Shown: positions 8,233 to 17,587, numbered from the stretch's first letter. The stretch: DNA of 63,105 nucleotides from Streptomyces sp. NRRL F-5122 (GCF_001507435.1 NZ_LMWH01000247.1:1-63105), one strand, 5' to 3'. Numbers and translations are program-made. Notes: generated by a model not told the origin, from the sequence alone.

Positions 8233-8844
8233 TCACGAGGCTCCGGATCCGAATTCTGCAATTGCCTCGAAGAAATACAGCGACTGCTGGACTACGTCCT
8301 CGCGAGAGGTGTGGAGAATTCCGTCGGCCCAGTTCAGAAGTATCTGGTTCACACCACCGACGACGGCCATCGCCATCGCGGTGGTATCGATGCGCGGATC
8401 GTGCCGGTCCGCAAGGAGCAGGGACTCGACCTGGCCGGCGATGTGCCGCAATCCCCGTCGGCGTTCCCTTGCCGCCAGGGGGCCTGCAGAGAGGGACTCG
8501 ATCAGTTTGACACGCCCTTTCCGTGGATCATCGGTCACTGCATGGGTCAGCACATCGAGCATGCGACGTGCTCGCTCGCGACGCGTTCCACCTTCGTCCA
8601 GAGCTCTCCGGCATCTCACGGCCTCATCCTCCTGGATTTCCCTGAGGACCGCGGCCATCAGTGCGTCGAGGGACGGGAAGCTCTCCGTGAAATACCTCTC
8701 CTGCACGCCACTGTGACGAAGAACCGAACGGATCGACGTATGGGGATATCCCTGGGTGGCGAAAAGCTCGAGGGCCGAATCCATGATGCGTCGACGCCGT
8801 GCCGACCGGCGCTCTTCGGCGGTGAGTCCGCCATACGTTCTCAT
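8233..8844 (-). CDS. TetR-family transcriptional regulator
   Basis: A 203-residue repressor. The N-terminal helix-turn-helix is ARRRRIMDSALELFATQGY then TSIRSVLRHSGVQERYFTES, with the recognition helix ending in the typical Tyr-Phe. The rest is the all-helical ligand/dimer domain (VVGGVNQILLNWADGIL near the end). The ATG at 8844 is preferred over 8868 and 8901 because GAGAGG precedes it. It is divergent from the aldehyde dehydrogenase gene, with a perfect 24-bp palindrome between them. Confidence 0.85.
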   Translation of the reverse strand: MRTYGGLTAEERRSARRRRIMDSALELFATQGYPHTSIRSVLRHSGVQERYFTESFPSLDALMAAVLREIQEDEAVRCRRALDEGGTRRERARRMLDVLTHAVTDDPRKGRVKLIESLSAGPLAARERRRGLRHIAGQVESLLLADRHDPRIDTTAMAMAVVGGVNQILLNWADGILHTSREDVVQQSLYFFEAIAEFGSGAS

Positions 8845-8983
8845 CTCGGTAGACCTCTCGGCCTTCATATCGCTGAGCGGCTGTGCATGCTCTCGCCTCA
8901 ACGTCCATTATTGCCGTGCAGGGCGGGTCCGCATGTGCCCGTGGGTGCGTTCGACTCGAGGTGCGTCGGACGGGCCTGCGGCC

Positions 8984-9007
8984 ATCTGAGGGCACGTGCC
9001 CTCAGAT
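8984..9007. promoter_or_regulatory. Perfect 24-bp palindrome in the TetR/aldehyde dehydrogenase intergenic region
   Basis: ATCTGAGGGCAC followed at once by its reverse complement. With no loop it suits a dimeric repressor better than an RNA terminator. It lies 140 bases from the TetR start and 209 from the dehydrogenase start. Confidence 0.65.
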
Positions 9008-9215
9008 AGGTGTAACGTAGGTCACACTCAAGTGCAGAGCCCTACGAGTTGCCACCCTGCGGGACCCAGCCGTCCGCGGATGGCCCAGGGGATGAGCGCC
9101 GTATCGCCCGGTTCGCGGGCCCGGACCACTCATGGACCCCAAAGCCGTTGACCCACCTCCAGCCGACCACGGGGCGATCAGCCCGGTTCGGACGCAGCTG
9201 AGAGAAGACCGTGTC

Positions 9216-10652
9216 ATGCACGCCAATCGCTTGTTCATCGGGGGGCAGTGGGCCGCGCCGTCCGGCCACGACACCATCACCGCCATGTCCGCCAGTACGG
9301 GTGAATGCCTGGGTTCGGTGCCGGCGGCGGTGGAAGAGGACGTCGACCGGGCCGTCCGGGCCGCCCGCCTCGCATTCGACGCCCCTGCCGGATGGCCGAC
9401 CTGGGAAGCCCATGAGCGCGCCGCTGTCATGATGAAGTTCGCCGACGAGTTGGACGCCAGGTGCAAGGCGATGTCGAGCACCGTCAGCGCCCAGAACGGC
9501 ATGCCCATCACCACCGCCGAAGCCTTCGAGGGCACGGTCCCGGCCGTGCTGCTGCGCTATTACGCGGGCCTGGTGTCGAATGCGTCGCGTGAAGAGCGCC
9601 GTGTGGGTCTGCCCCGTGGCAGCACGCTCGTCCGCCGGGAACCCGTCGGGGTGGTGGCTGCCGTGATGACCTGGAACTTCCCCCAGACCATCGGTTTCTT
9701 CAAGGTGGCTCCCGCTCTTGCGGCAGGCTGCACACTCGTCCTCAAGCCGGCGCCGGAGACGGTGCTCGACTCCGTGCTGCTGGCCGAAGCCGTGGAGGCG
9801 GCGGGTTTCCCGGACGGCGTGATCAATATCGTGCCCGGCGGAAGCGATCTCGGCGCCTACCTGGTCTCCCATCCGGGCGTCGACAAGGTGTCATTCACCG
9901 GATCGACGTCGGCGGGCCGTCAGGTCGCGGCCGCCTGCGCTCTCCTGCTGAGGCCGGTGACTCTGGAACTGGGGGGCAAGTCGGCCGCGGTCATCCTGGA
10001 CGATGCGGATCTGACCGCGCGAGCAGAAGAAGTCTTCATGGCCAGTCTTCTGAACAACGGCCAGACCTGCTACGCCAGTACGAGGATTCTCGCTCCCAGC
10101 AGCCGGTACTCGGAGGTGGTCGAGTTCTACACCGCGCTGGCTCAGGGAGCTGTCGTGGGCGACGCACTCGACCGTGCCACGCAGATCGGTCCACTCGTCA
10201 GCGCCAAGCAGCGGAAGCGAGTGGAGGGCTACATCAGGCAGGGGCTGGTGGAGGGTGCCAGGTTGGTCACGGGAGGTGGCCGCCCCGCCGGGCTGGAGTC
10301 GGGTTGGTTCGTGGAGCCGACCGTATTCGCGGACGTGGACGCCTCGTCGACCATCGCGCGGGAAGAGATCTTCGGTCCCGTCCTTTCGATCATGCCCTAC
10401 GGCAGCGAGGACGAGGCCGTGCACCTCGCCAACGACTCCGCGTACGGCCTCGCCGGCACCGTCTGGACCACCGATCTCGACCACGGCATCCGCGTCGCCG
10501 GCCGCATCCACACCGGCACCGTGGGACTCAACGGCTATCTGCCGGACCTCACTTCCCCCTATGGGGGCATGAAGGCCAGCGGCCTCGGACGAGAGCTGGG
10601 GCCCGAAGGACTGCAGGCGTACGAGGAGTCGCAGTCGATCTACCAGACCTGA
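9216..10652 (+). CDS. NAD(P)-dependent aldehyde dehydrogenase
   Basis: A 478-residue member of the aldehyde dehydrogenase superfamily, full length. The oxyanion Asn is N154 in VMTWNFPQ, the general base E251 in LELGGKS, and the catalytic nucleophile C285 in NNGQTCYAS; the NAD-binding FTGSTSAGR and the C-terminal EEIFGPVLS and YGGMKASGLGRE motifs are present. It oxidises an aldehyde to the acid in the cytoplasm. The ATG at 9216 is used because LFIGGQW is the usual start; upstream starts at 9132 add an unrelated tail. Probably controlled by the divergent TetR gene through the palindrome at 8984. Confidence 0.9.
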   Translation: MHANRLFIGGQWAAPSGHDTITAMSASTGECLGSVPAAVEEDVDRAVRAARLAFDAPAGWPTWEAHERAAVMMKFADELDARCKAMSSTVSAQNGMPITTAEAFEGTVPAVLLRYYAGLVSNASREERRVGLPRGSTLVRREPVGVVAAVMTWNFPQTIGFFKVAPALAAGCTLVLKPAPETVLDSVLLAEAVEAAGFPDGVINIVPGGSDLGAYLVSHPGVDKVSFTGSTSAGRQVAAACALLLRPVTLELGGKSAAVILDDADLTARAEEVFMASLLNNGQTCYASTRILAPSSRYSEVVEFYTALAQGAVVGDALDRATQIGPLVSAKQRKRVEGYIRQGLVEGARLVTGGGRPAGLESGWFVEPTVFADVDASSTIAREEIFGPVLSIMPYGSEDEAVHLANDSAYGLAGTVWTTDLDHGIRVAGRIHTGTVGLNGYLPDLTSPYGGMKASGLGRELGPEGLQAYEESQSIYQT

Positions 10653-10807
10653 CCTGCCGTCCGTCCGGGCTCGGGCCGGCGGCCGCCCCGGTCCGCCACG
10701 CCCGCTCGCATCGGGCCTTGCAAGCACCGGGGCGGACTTCACCCGCGCCGACCGCCCGACCCGCGGAGGCTCCATCGCACCCGGTGGACAGCCACCTGTG
10801 TTTGCCA

Positions 10808-11491
10808 CTACGGCACTTCTGGGCTGTGGGCCGTGGTGACGGGACCGGTGTCGGAGGCGAGCCCGGACGCCGTCGCCTGGAGCAGTCGGGTCAGCCGGGG
10901 TTCGAAGTCGAGCGCCACGTGGCCCCAGCGCGGATGTTGGGCGTAGAGCTCGGCGAGGGTGGGCGTGGGGTGTGAGAGCTGCCAGAGATTCGCCGTCAGC
11001 GCCAGCGCCACGGTGATGAGGCCCTGCACCTGAGCGCTGGTCATGGTGCTCGCGGCGGTCAGTACGTCGACGATGGCGTCGTAGGCGGCGAAGGAGTTGG
11101 TCTTGAACCGGCGGGCCCGCTCGATGTCGACGTCCCCCTCGAGGCTGAGCGGTACATGAGTCAACAGGTCGCAGAAGAGCGGGTGTGAGGCAAGGGTGCC
11201 TGCCACCGCGGCCGCCGTCTGCTCAGGGGTGAGGTCGTGGGCCCCGGCGAGGTGGGATGTGAGGGCGTCGCGCCACTCGCCCCAGCCGCGCTCGGCCAGT
11301 TCCAGCAGCAGTTCCTCCTTGCTTTCGAAGTAGCGCCGCACGGCGGAGGGGTGCAGTCCGGCGGCCTCTGTGACGGCGGCCAAGGTGATGTGGCGGACCC
11401 CGCCCCGATCGGCGGCCAGACCGCGGGTGGCTTCGAGGAGGTCTTCGGTGCGGCGGAGTTTGGCCTCGGGCGATCGGGCTCGGCGATGCAT
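10808..11491 (-). CDS. TetR-family transcriptional regulator
   Basis: A 227-residue repressor with the helix-turn-helix ITLAAVTEAAGLHPSAVRRY then FESKEELLLELAERGW and a helical C-terminal domain (FKTNSFAAYDAIVDVLTAAS). It starts at ATG 11491, 10 bases from the nearer of two matching 21-bp operators, and is divergent from a short-chain dehydrogenase. That layout is the standard one for a self-regulating repressor of one neighbouring enzyme. Confidence 0.88.
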   Translation of the reverse strand: MHRRARSPEAKLRRTEDLLEATRGLAADRGGVRHITLAAVTEAAGLHPSAVRRYFESKEELLLELAERGWGEWRDALTSHLAGAHDLTPEQTAAAVAGTLASHPLFCDLLTHVPLSLEGDVDIERARRFKTNSFAAYDAIVDVLTAASTMTSAQVQGLITVALALTANLWQLSHPTPTLAELYAQHPRWGHVALDFEPRLTRLLQATASGLASDTGPVTTAHSPEVP

Positions 11492-11501
11492 GTCCCCACA
11501 T

Positions 11502-11522
11502 TAACGCAACCAAGGTGCGTTA
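11502..11522. promoter_or_regulatory. TetR operator 1
   Basis: Starts TAACGCAACC and ends AGGTGCGTTA: a 21-bp imperfect palindrome with outer half-sites TAACGCA. It has the same arms and length as operator 2, 49 bases away, and lies just upstream of the TetR start. Confidence 0.8.
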
Positions 11523-11550
11523 CATGGCGCACACGTGTTACCGTCTCCAT

Positions 11551-11571
11551 TAACGCACTTGGATTGCGTTA
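11551..11571. promoter_or_regulatory. TetR operator 2
   Basis: Starts TAACGCACTT and ends GATTGCGTTA: the second 21-bp copy, near the reverse complement of operator 1. It lies 79 bases upstream of the dehydrogenase ATG and probably covers that promoter. Confidence 0.8.
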
Positions 11572-11650
11572 TCCCTCGGCGACCGCGCCCGGCCACCCGG
11601 AAGCGCCGCCCGCCTCCACGAATCAGCCCGTATCGTTCGGAGTCCGCCCC

Positions 11651-12514
11651 ATGTCAAAGGTTTTTCTGGTCACCGGTTCCTCTCGCGGTCTGGGCCGCGA
11701 GATCGTCAGCGCGGCTCTGGCCGCCGGGCACCTGGTGATGGCCACGGCCCGCAACCCACGCTCCCTGGACGACCTCGTGTCCGCCCACGGGGACCGGATC
11801 CGCATCACGCATCTCGACGTGACCGACGCAGATGCCGCCGAGCGCGCCGTACGCGAGACCGTCGAGGCGTTCGGACGTCTGGACGTCGTGGTCAACAACG
11901 CGGGCCAGGGTGACCGCGCCTCGTTGGAGGACACCACCCTGGAGGCGTTCCACCGGCAGATCGACACCAACTTCTACGGCACCGTCTACGTCAGCCGGGC
12001 AGCGGTGCCGGTGCTGCGCCGGCAGGGCGGCGGCCACATCATCCAGGTCTCCTCACTGGGCGGCCGGATCGGCAGCCCCGGCATGACCGCCTACCAGTCC
12101 GCGAAGTGGGCCGTGGGCGGCTTCTCCGAAGTCCTCGCATCCGAGGTCGCGCCCCTCGGCATCAAGATCACCGTCCTGGAACCCGGCGGCATGCGAACCG
12201 ACTGGGCCGGATCGTCCATGCACACCCCGCCCATCAGCGAGCCCTACCAAGGAACCGTCGGGGCCGCCGCCACGGCGATGCGCAACTTCACCGAAGAGGC
12301 CAACGGCGACCCGGCCAAGGTCGCGCAGGTCGTCCTCACCGTCACCGACCTCGACGAGCCCCCGTTGCGCCTGCTCCTGGGCAGGGACGCCTACGCCTAT
12401 GGGCACGCCGCCTGGGCCAAGAGGCTGGAGGAGGACGAGAAGTGGCAGTACCTCAGCGTCTCGACCGACCACGACGAGTCCGACGGTGACGGCTCACGCT
12501 GGCTCGACGACTGA
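11651..12514 (+). CDS. Short-chain dehydrogenase/reductase
   Basis: A 287-residue classical SDR. The cofactor loop is TGSSRGLGRE (residues 8-17), the NNAG motif is at 82-85, the catalytic Ser lies in QVSSLGG (134/135), and Tyr148 and Lys152 form YQSAK; EPGGMRTDW follows. The long C-terminal extension resembles SDR oxidoreductases of the NADP(H)-dependent type found next to TetR genes. The ATG at 11651 is the first that leads into the Rossmann strand. Both 21-bp operators lie upstream, so it is the likely target of the divergent TetR protein. Confidence 0.9.
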   Translation: MSKVFLVTGSSRGLGREIVSAALAAGHLVMATARNPRSLDDLVSAHGDRIRITHLDVTDADAAERAVRETVEAFGRLDVVVNNAGQGDRASLEDTTLEAFHRQIDTNFYGTVYVSRAAVPVLRRQGGGHIIQVSSLGGRIGSPGMTAYQSAKWAVGGFSEVLASEVAPLGIKITVLEPGGMRTDWAGSSMHTPPISEPYQGTVGAAATAMRNFTEEANGDPAKVAQVVLTVTDLDEPPLRLLLGRDAYAYGHAAWAKRLEEDEKWQYLSVSTDHDESDGDGSRWLDD

Positions 12515-12689
12515 CCGGAACACCAGCCGACGACCGCCCCCCATGACTCCTGCGAACGTGGGCGCCACGCGATCCACGCTCGACGTACCAGACGGGCAGA
12601 GAGTGTTGCAGTCAGCCGTCCCACAGTGCGTTCAGGCCATGCGTCCCAGGAACGGCCCCCGACGGCTCGACCCCTCCGTGCCACGACAT

Positions 12690-13872
12690 GATCCCGATGG
12701 GCCCGAGCAAGGCAGGCAGTCTGCTCGGGCCATCGGGAGGCGCGGTCGCCCTCATCGGCGCCATCCTGGCCGCCTTGGCGAACAACCCGGACCAGCGCGA
12801 GCCCGATCCGCACTGTCCGGGCTCCACTCCTCGCTGTCCGCGAACGCCCGCCTTCAGCACGCACTGCACCCATGGACGACCTACCTGATCGCTCCGCTCT
12901 TCGCCCTTGCCAATGCCGGGATCCGGATCGACTCCGGCCTCCTGCACAGCAGCGTCACCTCGCCGGTGACCCTCGGCATCGTGCTCAGCTGCACACTGGC
13001 CAAGCCGCTCGGCGTCCTGGCCGGATCCTGGGCGGTGGACCGCGTGAGCCGGGGCCGGCTGCGGCCCTCGGTGGGATGGGGCGCCGTCCTCGGTAGCCGC
13101 ACCCTCGCCGGGGTGGGATTCACAGTCTCCCTGCTGATCGCCACCCTCGCCTTCACCGGACCCCAACTCGACCAGGCCAAAATAGGCGTGTTGAGCGCCG
13201 TCGCGATGTCGACGGCCTCAAGTTGGCTCCTGTACCGGCTCATCGCACTGCAGCCCGGGCCTCGCCGAAGGCAGGCACTGCTCGGCGACACCGGGCAGCT
13301 TCTCGATCTTGATGAACCGGCCGACGCATCCAGAGACCACATCCGCGGTCCAGCCGACGCACCGGGCACAGTCGTCGAGTACAGGGACTTCGAATGCCCG
13401 CACTGCGGCGCGGCCGAGCCGGTCACCCGCGAACTGCTCACGACCCACCCACAGGTGCGCTACGTCCGGCGCCACCTCCCGCTCGGCGATGTCCATCCGC
13501 ACGCGGGCCTGGCTGCGGAGGCAGCCGAAGCCGCCGCGGCACAGGGAGCGTTCTGGCCCAGCACGCGCTGCTGTTGGGACGCCAGGACCACCTGGACATC
13601 TCCAATCTCATCGCATACGCAGACGAACTGGGCCTCGACATCCAGCGCTTCGAGCGCATCTGCGCGACAGGGTGCACCGGCCCACCGTCGAGCGCCACAT
13701 GGCATCGGCCGACGCCAACGCGGTCACCGGCACGCCCACGTTCTTCATCAACGGCAAGCGGCACCGTGGGCCCTACGACGACATGGCCCTGCTCACCGCG
13801 ATCGAGGAGGCCGCGCACACCCAAGGGCAGGAGATGCCCGGCCTCTCTGTCCCATATGCGGCGGCAGCCTGA
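12690..13872 (+). pseudogene. Wrecked NhaA-type Na+/H+ antiporter with C-terminal DsbA/thioredoxin domain
   Basis: Around 12700-12790 GPSGGAVALIGAILAALANN resembles the first NhaA helix. From about 12830 the frame jumps to the second half of the antiporter (LQHALHPWTTYLIAPLFALA, VGFTVSLLIATLAF), so the middle helices are missing. The fused thioredoxin-like domain follows with VVEYRDFECPHCGAAEPV, whose Cys pair is intact to AAAAQGAFW near 13555; it continues in a second frame (ALLLGRQDHLDISNLIAYA) and then a third (NAVTGTPTFFINGKRHRGPY) to the stop at 13872. One large deletion plus at least two frameshifts make it non-functional. The intact form is a known actinobacterial antiporter-oxidoreductase fusion. 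Confidence 0.75.
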
Positions 13873-14323
13873 CCGCACGAGGCGGCGATGAGACGGGATT
13901 CCGGATCTCGTCTGGAGCATGTGCCCTCGTCGCCGCGAAGATCCGCGGGACGTGATCCAAGCAGGGGTTCTACGCCGGGGCTTCCTGGCCGTCTCCGTCC
14001 GCCGGCCTTCTTCTGCTTCTCCCTGTTTCAGGCCGGATGGGAGCGTGCCGGAGTTGCTTTTACACATGGCCGACGAGGCGGCGCGGCGTTCCCCGGCGAG
14101 AGGTGCGTTCTCTTTCCGGTGGCTCGAAGGTCCCATGCGCATCGACACAAATACAACGAAACCTCACCGGCCGAAGGACTTCCTCGCACGGATCACCGGA
14201 TTTGATGCACCAAATGAGTTGCAATACTGCCGACAACCTCGGCCTCGCGGAGGAGGGGGCGCAGGAGCACAATGGGACCAGCGCCTGTGGCATGGGTGTC
14301 CTTTTTCGCGCAGGAGTCCCCGC
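13873..14323. other. Gene-free stretch upstream of a SpoIIE-type gene
   Basis: The frame stays open from 13919 into the next gene, but its codon use and composition here are unlike coding DNA, and a strong ribosome binding site exists only at 14313. It probably holds the promoter of the phosphatase gene. I see no clear operator. Confidence 0.5.
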
Positions 14324-16750
14324 ATGGACCAGGCGAACAGCGATCGACACGGGCAGCGGTCACCCCTTCTCGCCGTCGGGGCAGCGGTTCTGGACCGTGA
14401 GGGCATGGTGGTCCGCTGTTCCTCGACCGTCGCTGACCTGCTCGGCCGCAGCCCGGACGACATCTGCGGTCATCCCATTCAGGACCTCTTCGCCGAAAGC
14501 CCGGGTACGGGCCGGAACACCGGCGCAGGGAAACCGCCCGCCGAGGGGGTCGTGACGTTTCGTCTCGGCTCCGGCGGGACCGTCGATGTGGACCTCCGCG
14601 TCCTGCCTCTCGACGGCTCGCCGGACGAATACGTGATCATAGCCGCGCCGGCCGACTCCTCTGACGACTGGCGATTCGGCGGGGCATTCTTGCGTGCACT
14701 GCTCGCCCAGGACCAAATGGGCATCGCAATTCACGACGTAGATATGAATGTCATACGGACGAACATCAGGACCGAAATATTCGAGGGGCCGCCCATAATA
14801 CCGGGAATCCGCTTGGAAGAAGTTATTTCCGCAGAGGACGCCGAAACGATAGAGCACCTGCTCGGCCAGGTGATGGAAACCGGTGTCCCTTTCGTCCGGA
14901 AGAGGCTGGAAATTCATTCCTCGGCGGTTTCGGGATACCAGTGGGACCTCTCGCTGTCGGCATTCAGATTGCAGGACCCCGACGGCGCTCCCTCCGGCAT
15001 CGCTGTCACCGTCAACGACACCACGGCGCAGCAGAGGATCCGTCGTCAGATGGATCTGCAGCACCAAGCGGCCGTGCGGATCGGCTCCTCGCTGGACGTC
15101 GTCCGTACCGCGCAGGAGCTGGCCGACGTCCTCGTGCCCGAACTCGGGGATCTCACGGCCGTTGACATATCCGACGCGGTGCTCGTGGGTGACGAACCGC
15201 TGAACGTCATCGAGGGAATGCCATCGCATCTGGTCCGGGTCGCCATCTCGTCGGGATCCGAGCAGTGGCCTCCCGGCCTGCTCGAACCGGGAAAGTCGCT
15301 CAGCCAGCCGTTCGGGACGGCCCACATTCATCAACTCCAGCTGGGGCAGGCCCTCTCGCTCGACCGTGAGGACATGCTCAAGGTGCTGAGCAGCCCGCTC
15401 ACGAGAGGGCACCTCATCCCAGTCGGAGCGCATTCCATGACGATCGCACCGTTGCTGGCCCGAGGTCGCATGCTCGGCACGGTATCGGTCTGGCGAACCG
15501 AGCAGCCGGATCCCTTCGACACGGCCGAAAGGGCGCTGCTGACCGAGATCGCCTCCCGCGCGGCTCTCGGCGTCGACAACGCGCGGCGGTACACCCGGGA
15601 ACACAGGGCGGCGGCAGCCTTGCAGGAGCGCTTGCTGCCACGCGCGGAGACCGATACCGCCGGCCTCGAGACCGTGGGCATCTACCACCCCGCCGTCGCG
15701 GGCGCCGGCATCAGCGGTGACTGGTTCGACGCCATTCCCCTGCCGTCACTGCGGGTCGCACTGGTCATCGGGGACGTCTTCGGTCACGGACTGTCCGCCA
15801 CCGCCACCATGGGTCGCCTCCGTACCGCGATCCAGACCTTCGCCGATCTGGAACTTGACCCGGCGGAGGTTCTCACCCATGTCGAAGGACTGGTGCAGCG
15901 ACTGGCCTCCGAGACCCCGACCGAACAGCGGGACGTCGTCGGTGCCACATGCCTGTACGCCGTCTACGACCCCATCACCGGGAAATGCACGATGGCCAGT
16001 GCGGGACAGCCTCCTCCTGTTGTCGTGGGGCCGGACGGCACCGCGCGGGACATAGAGGTCTCCCCCGGTCCGCCGCTGGGTGTGGGGGGTGTGCCGTTCG
16101 AGTCGACCACGGTGGCTCTGGACGCAGGCAGCGTTGTGACGCTGTACACCGATGGACTCTTCGAACTGGAAGGCTTCGACGCCGTCCACGGCATCAACCA
16201 GCTCCGCAACCGACTTGCGGTCCTGACAGGGGCCGACCGGAGCCTGGCCGCCATCGGTCGCGACCTCATCGGCGATCTCACCGACCGGCCCCCCAGCGAC
16301 GACGTGGCGCTCCTGCTCGCCCGCACCCGGATCATCTCCGAGGAGAACACCGCGAGTTGGCAGTTCCCTGCGGAGCCGGCCTCGGTCGCGGACGCACGGG
16401 AGTCCGTCACCAGGCAACTGGAGCGGTGGGGACTGGACGAACTGGCGCTCAGTACCGAACTGGTCGTGAGCGAACTGGTGACCAACGCGATCCGATACGC
16501 CGGCGGCCCGGTAGGACTGCGGCTCATCCGTGAGAACGTGCTGATCTGCGAAGTCGCCGATCCGAGCAACACCCAGCCCAGACTCCTCAGGGCCGCACCC
16601 ACCGACGAGGGTGGGCGCGGGCTGTTCATCGTGGCCCAATGCACCAGCCGATGGGGCAGTCGGTACGGCCAGCGCGGCAAGACGATCTGGACCGAGCAGC
16701 CCCTGGACGGACTGCCCGACGAGATGGTCCCGCTGTTCGATCTCGCCTGA
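14324..16750 (+). CDS. PAS-PAS-GAF-SpoIIE phosphatase-HATPase regulator
   Basis: An 808-residue soluble signalling protein. PAS-like segments lie near residues 12-115 (LLAVGAAVLDREGMVVRCSS) and 125-240 (MGIAIHDVDMNVI), a GAF domain at about 250-420, a PP2C/SpoIIE phosphatase at 440-650 with the metal-binding acids in GDWFDAIPL (about 464), GDVFGHGLSA, LYTDGLFE (606) and PSDDVALL, and an RsbW-like ATPase at 670-790 with SELVTNAIRY and EGGRGLFIV. Such proteins dephosphorylate anti-anti-sigma factors and may phosphorylate them too. The ATG at 14324 has GGAG seven bases upstream. It is the first of three paralogues in this window; no STAS partner is adjacent. Confidence 0.88.
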   Translation: MDQANSDRHGQRSPLLAVGAAVLDREGMVVRCSSTVADLLGRSPDDICGHPIQDLFAESPGTGRNTGAGKPPAEGVVTFRLGSGGTVDVDLRVLPLDGSPDEYVIIAAPADSSDDWRFGGAFLRALLAQDQMGIAIHDVDMNVIRTNIRTEIFEGPPIIPGIRLEEVISAEDAETIEHLLGQVMETGVPFVRKRLEIHSSAVSGYQWDLSLSAFRLQDPDGAPSGIAVTVNDTTAQQRIRRQMDLQHQAAVRIGSSLDVVRTAQELADVLVPELGDLTAVDISDAVLVGDEPLNVIEGMPSHLVRVAISSGSEQWPPGLLEPGKSLSQPFGTAHIHQLQLGQALSLDREDMLKVLSSPLTRGHLIPVGAHSMTIAPLLARGRMLGTVSVWRTEQPDPFDTAERALLTEIASRAALGVDNARRYTREHRAAAALQERLLPRAETDTAGLETVGIYHPAVAGAGISGDWFDAIPLPSLRVALVIGDVFGHGLSATATMGRLRTAIQTFADLELDPAEVLTHVEGLVQRLASETPTEQRDVVGATCLYAVYDPITGKCTMASAGQPPPVVVGPDGTARDIEVSPGPPLGVGGVPFESTTVALDAGSVVTLYTDGLFELEGFDAVHGINQLRNRLAVLTGADRSLAAIGRDLIGDLTDRPPSDDVALLLARTRIISEENTASWQFPAEPASVADARESVTRQLERWGLDELALSTELVVSELVTNAIRYAGGPVGLRLIRENVLICEVADPSNTQPRLLRAAPTDEGGRGLFIVAQCTSRWGSRYGQRGKTIWTEQPLDGLPDEMVPLFDLA

Positions 16751-16902
16751 GCACAGCATGCCTTGGCAGCCGCGCTGAGGAACGGTCCGCACCGGGTGGC
16801 AGCCGGCCGCTCGGTCCGCCAGCGATGAGCCCTACCGGACTGGGGACGGAGAAGGGCGGTGACACAAGAGTCACCCACCCTGGCCCTCAGAGACCGAGTA
16901 AG

Positions 16903-16923
16903 AGATGTAGGCTGTATGCATCT
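16903..16923. promoter_or_regulatory. Inverted repeat upstream of a CGNR regulator
   Basis: AGATGTA, seven bases, TGCATCT (six of seven bases paired), 41 bases upstream of the CGNR gene at 16964. A plausible operator; no experimental or comparative support. Confidence 0.35.
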
Positions 16924-16963
16924 GTCGTCGGACACATGACACAAGGCATGGGGAGTGATCCGA

Positions 16964-17548
16964 ATGAGCTGGCCGGCCACGGCTCGCTACAACACGGAGC
17001 CTGCCCCGGAGGGGCTCGCCTTCGTGCAGGACCTCATGAACACGATCCCCGCCGGCAAGCCCCGCACGAACGACCTTCTGGCCGATCCCGGCTCCGCCCA
17101 GATCTGGCTCGACCAGGCGCTGGAGGAGTGGAGCCTGGCCACCGGCAAACCCCTGGCCGGGGTCCAGCTCGACCCGCACGACCAGGAGGAGCTCCGCACC
17201 TTCCGCGACGATCTGCGCCGGGCGGCAGGTCACGGCAACGACGACGCGCTCCCCCCGCTGCACACCGCGTCCGTCGCCATGCAGCTCGGCGGGGACGGAG
17301 AGGTCCGTCCTGAGCCGCGCGGCACCGGGTGGAGGCGTGTGGCGGCGCTGGTCCTGATCGAGGTCTTCCGGGCCCAGCGGGCGGACACCTGGCAGCGGCT
17401 GAAGCTGTGCCGCAACGACCGGTGCGGCACTGTGTTCTTCGACCGGTCCCGCAACAACAGCGGGGTCTGGCACAGTGTCAAGGTCTGTGGCAACGCGGCG
17501 AACCTTCGGGCCTACCGGGCAAGGCAACGCGCCCAGAGCGCGTCGTAG
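16964..17548 (+). CDS. ABATE/CGNR zinc-finger regulator, His-variant finger
   Basis: A 194-residue protein. ABATE-like N-terminus (EGLAFVQDLMNTIPAGKPR) and a C-terminal finger reading LKLCRNDRCGTVFFDRSRNN then SGVWHSVKVCGNAANLRAYR. The third metal ligand is His (WHS) where the two other intact CGNR proteins in this window have Cys (WCS), making a Cys-Cys-His-Cys site. The ATG at 16964 is preceded by GGGGAG with ideal spacing. It stands alone, ending at a hairpin shared with the convergent ABC transporter gene. Likely a DNA-binding regulator; target unknown. Confidence 0.8.
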   Translation: MSWPATARYNTEPAPEGLAFVQDLMNTIPAGKPRTNDLLADPGSAQIWLDQALEEWSLATGKPLAGVQLDPHDQEELRTFRDDLRRAAGHGNDDALPPLHTASVAMQLGGDGEVRPEPRGTGWRRVAALVLIEVFRAQRADTWQRLKLCRNDRCGTVFFDRSRNNSGVWHSVKVCGNAANLRAYRARQRAQSAS

Positions 17549-17552
17549 GCAC

Positions 17553-17587
17553 GGGGCGGTCGGCAACGCAGAGAAGCTGACCGCCCC
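17553..17587. terminator. Bidirectional hairpin between convergent genes
   Basis: GGGGCGGTC at 17553 pairs perfectly with GACCGCCCC at 17579; one mismatch further in, GC/GC extends the stem. No U-tract, as is common for actinobacterial terminators. It lies between the convergent ends of the CGNR and ABC permease genes. Confidence 0.6.
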
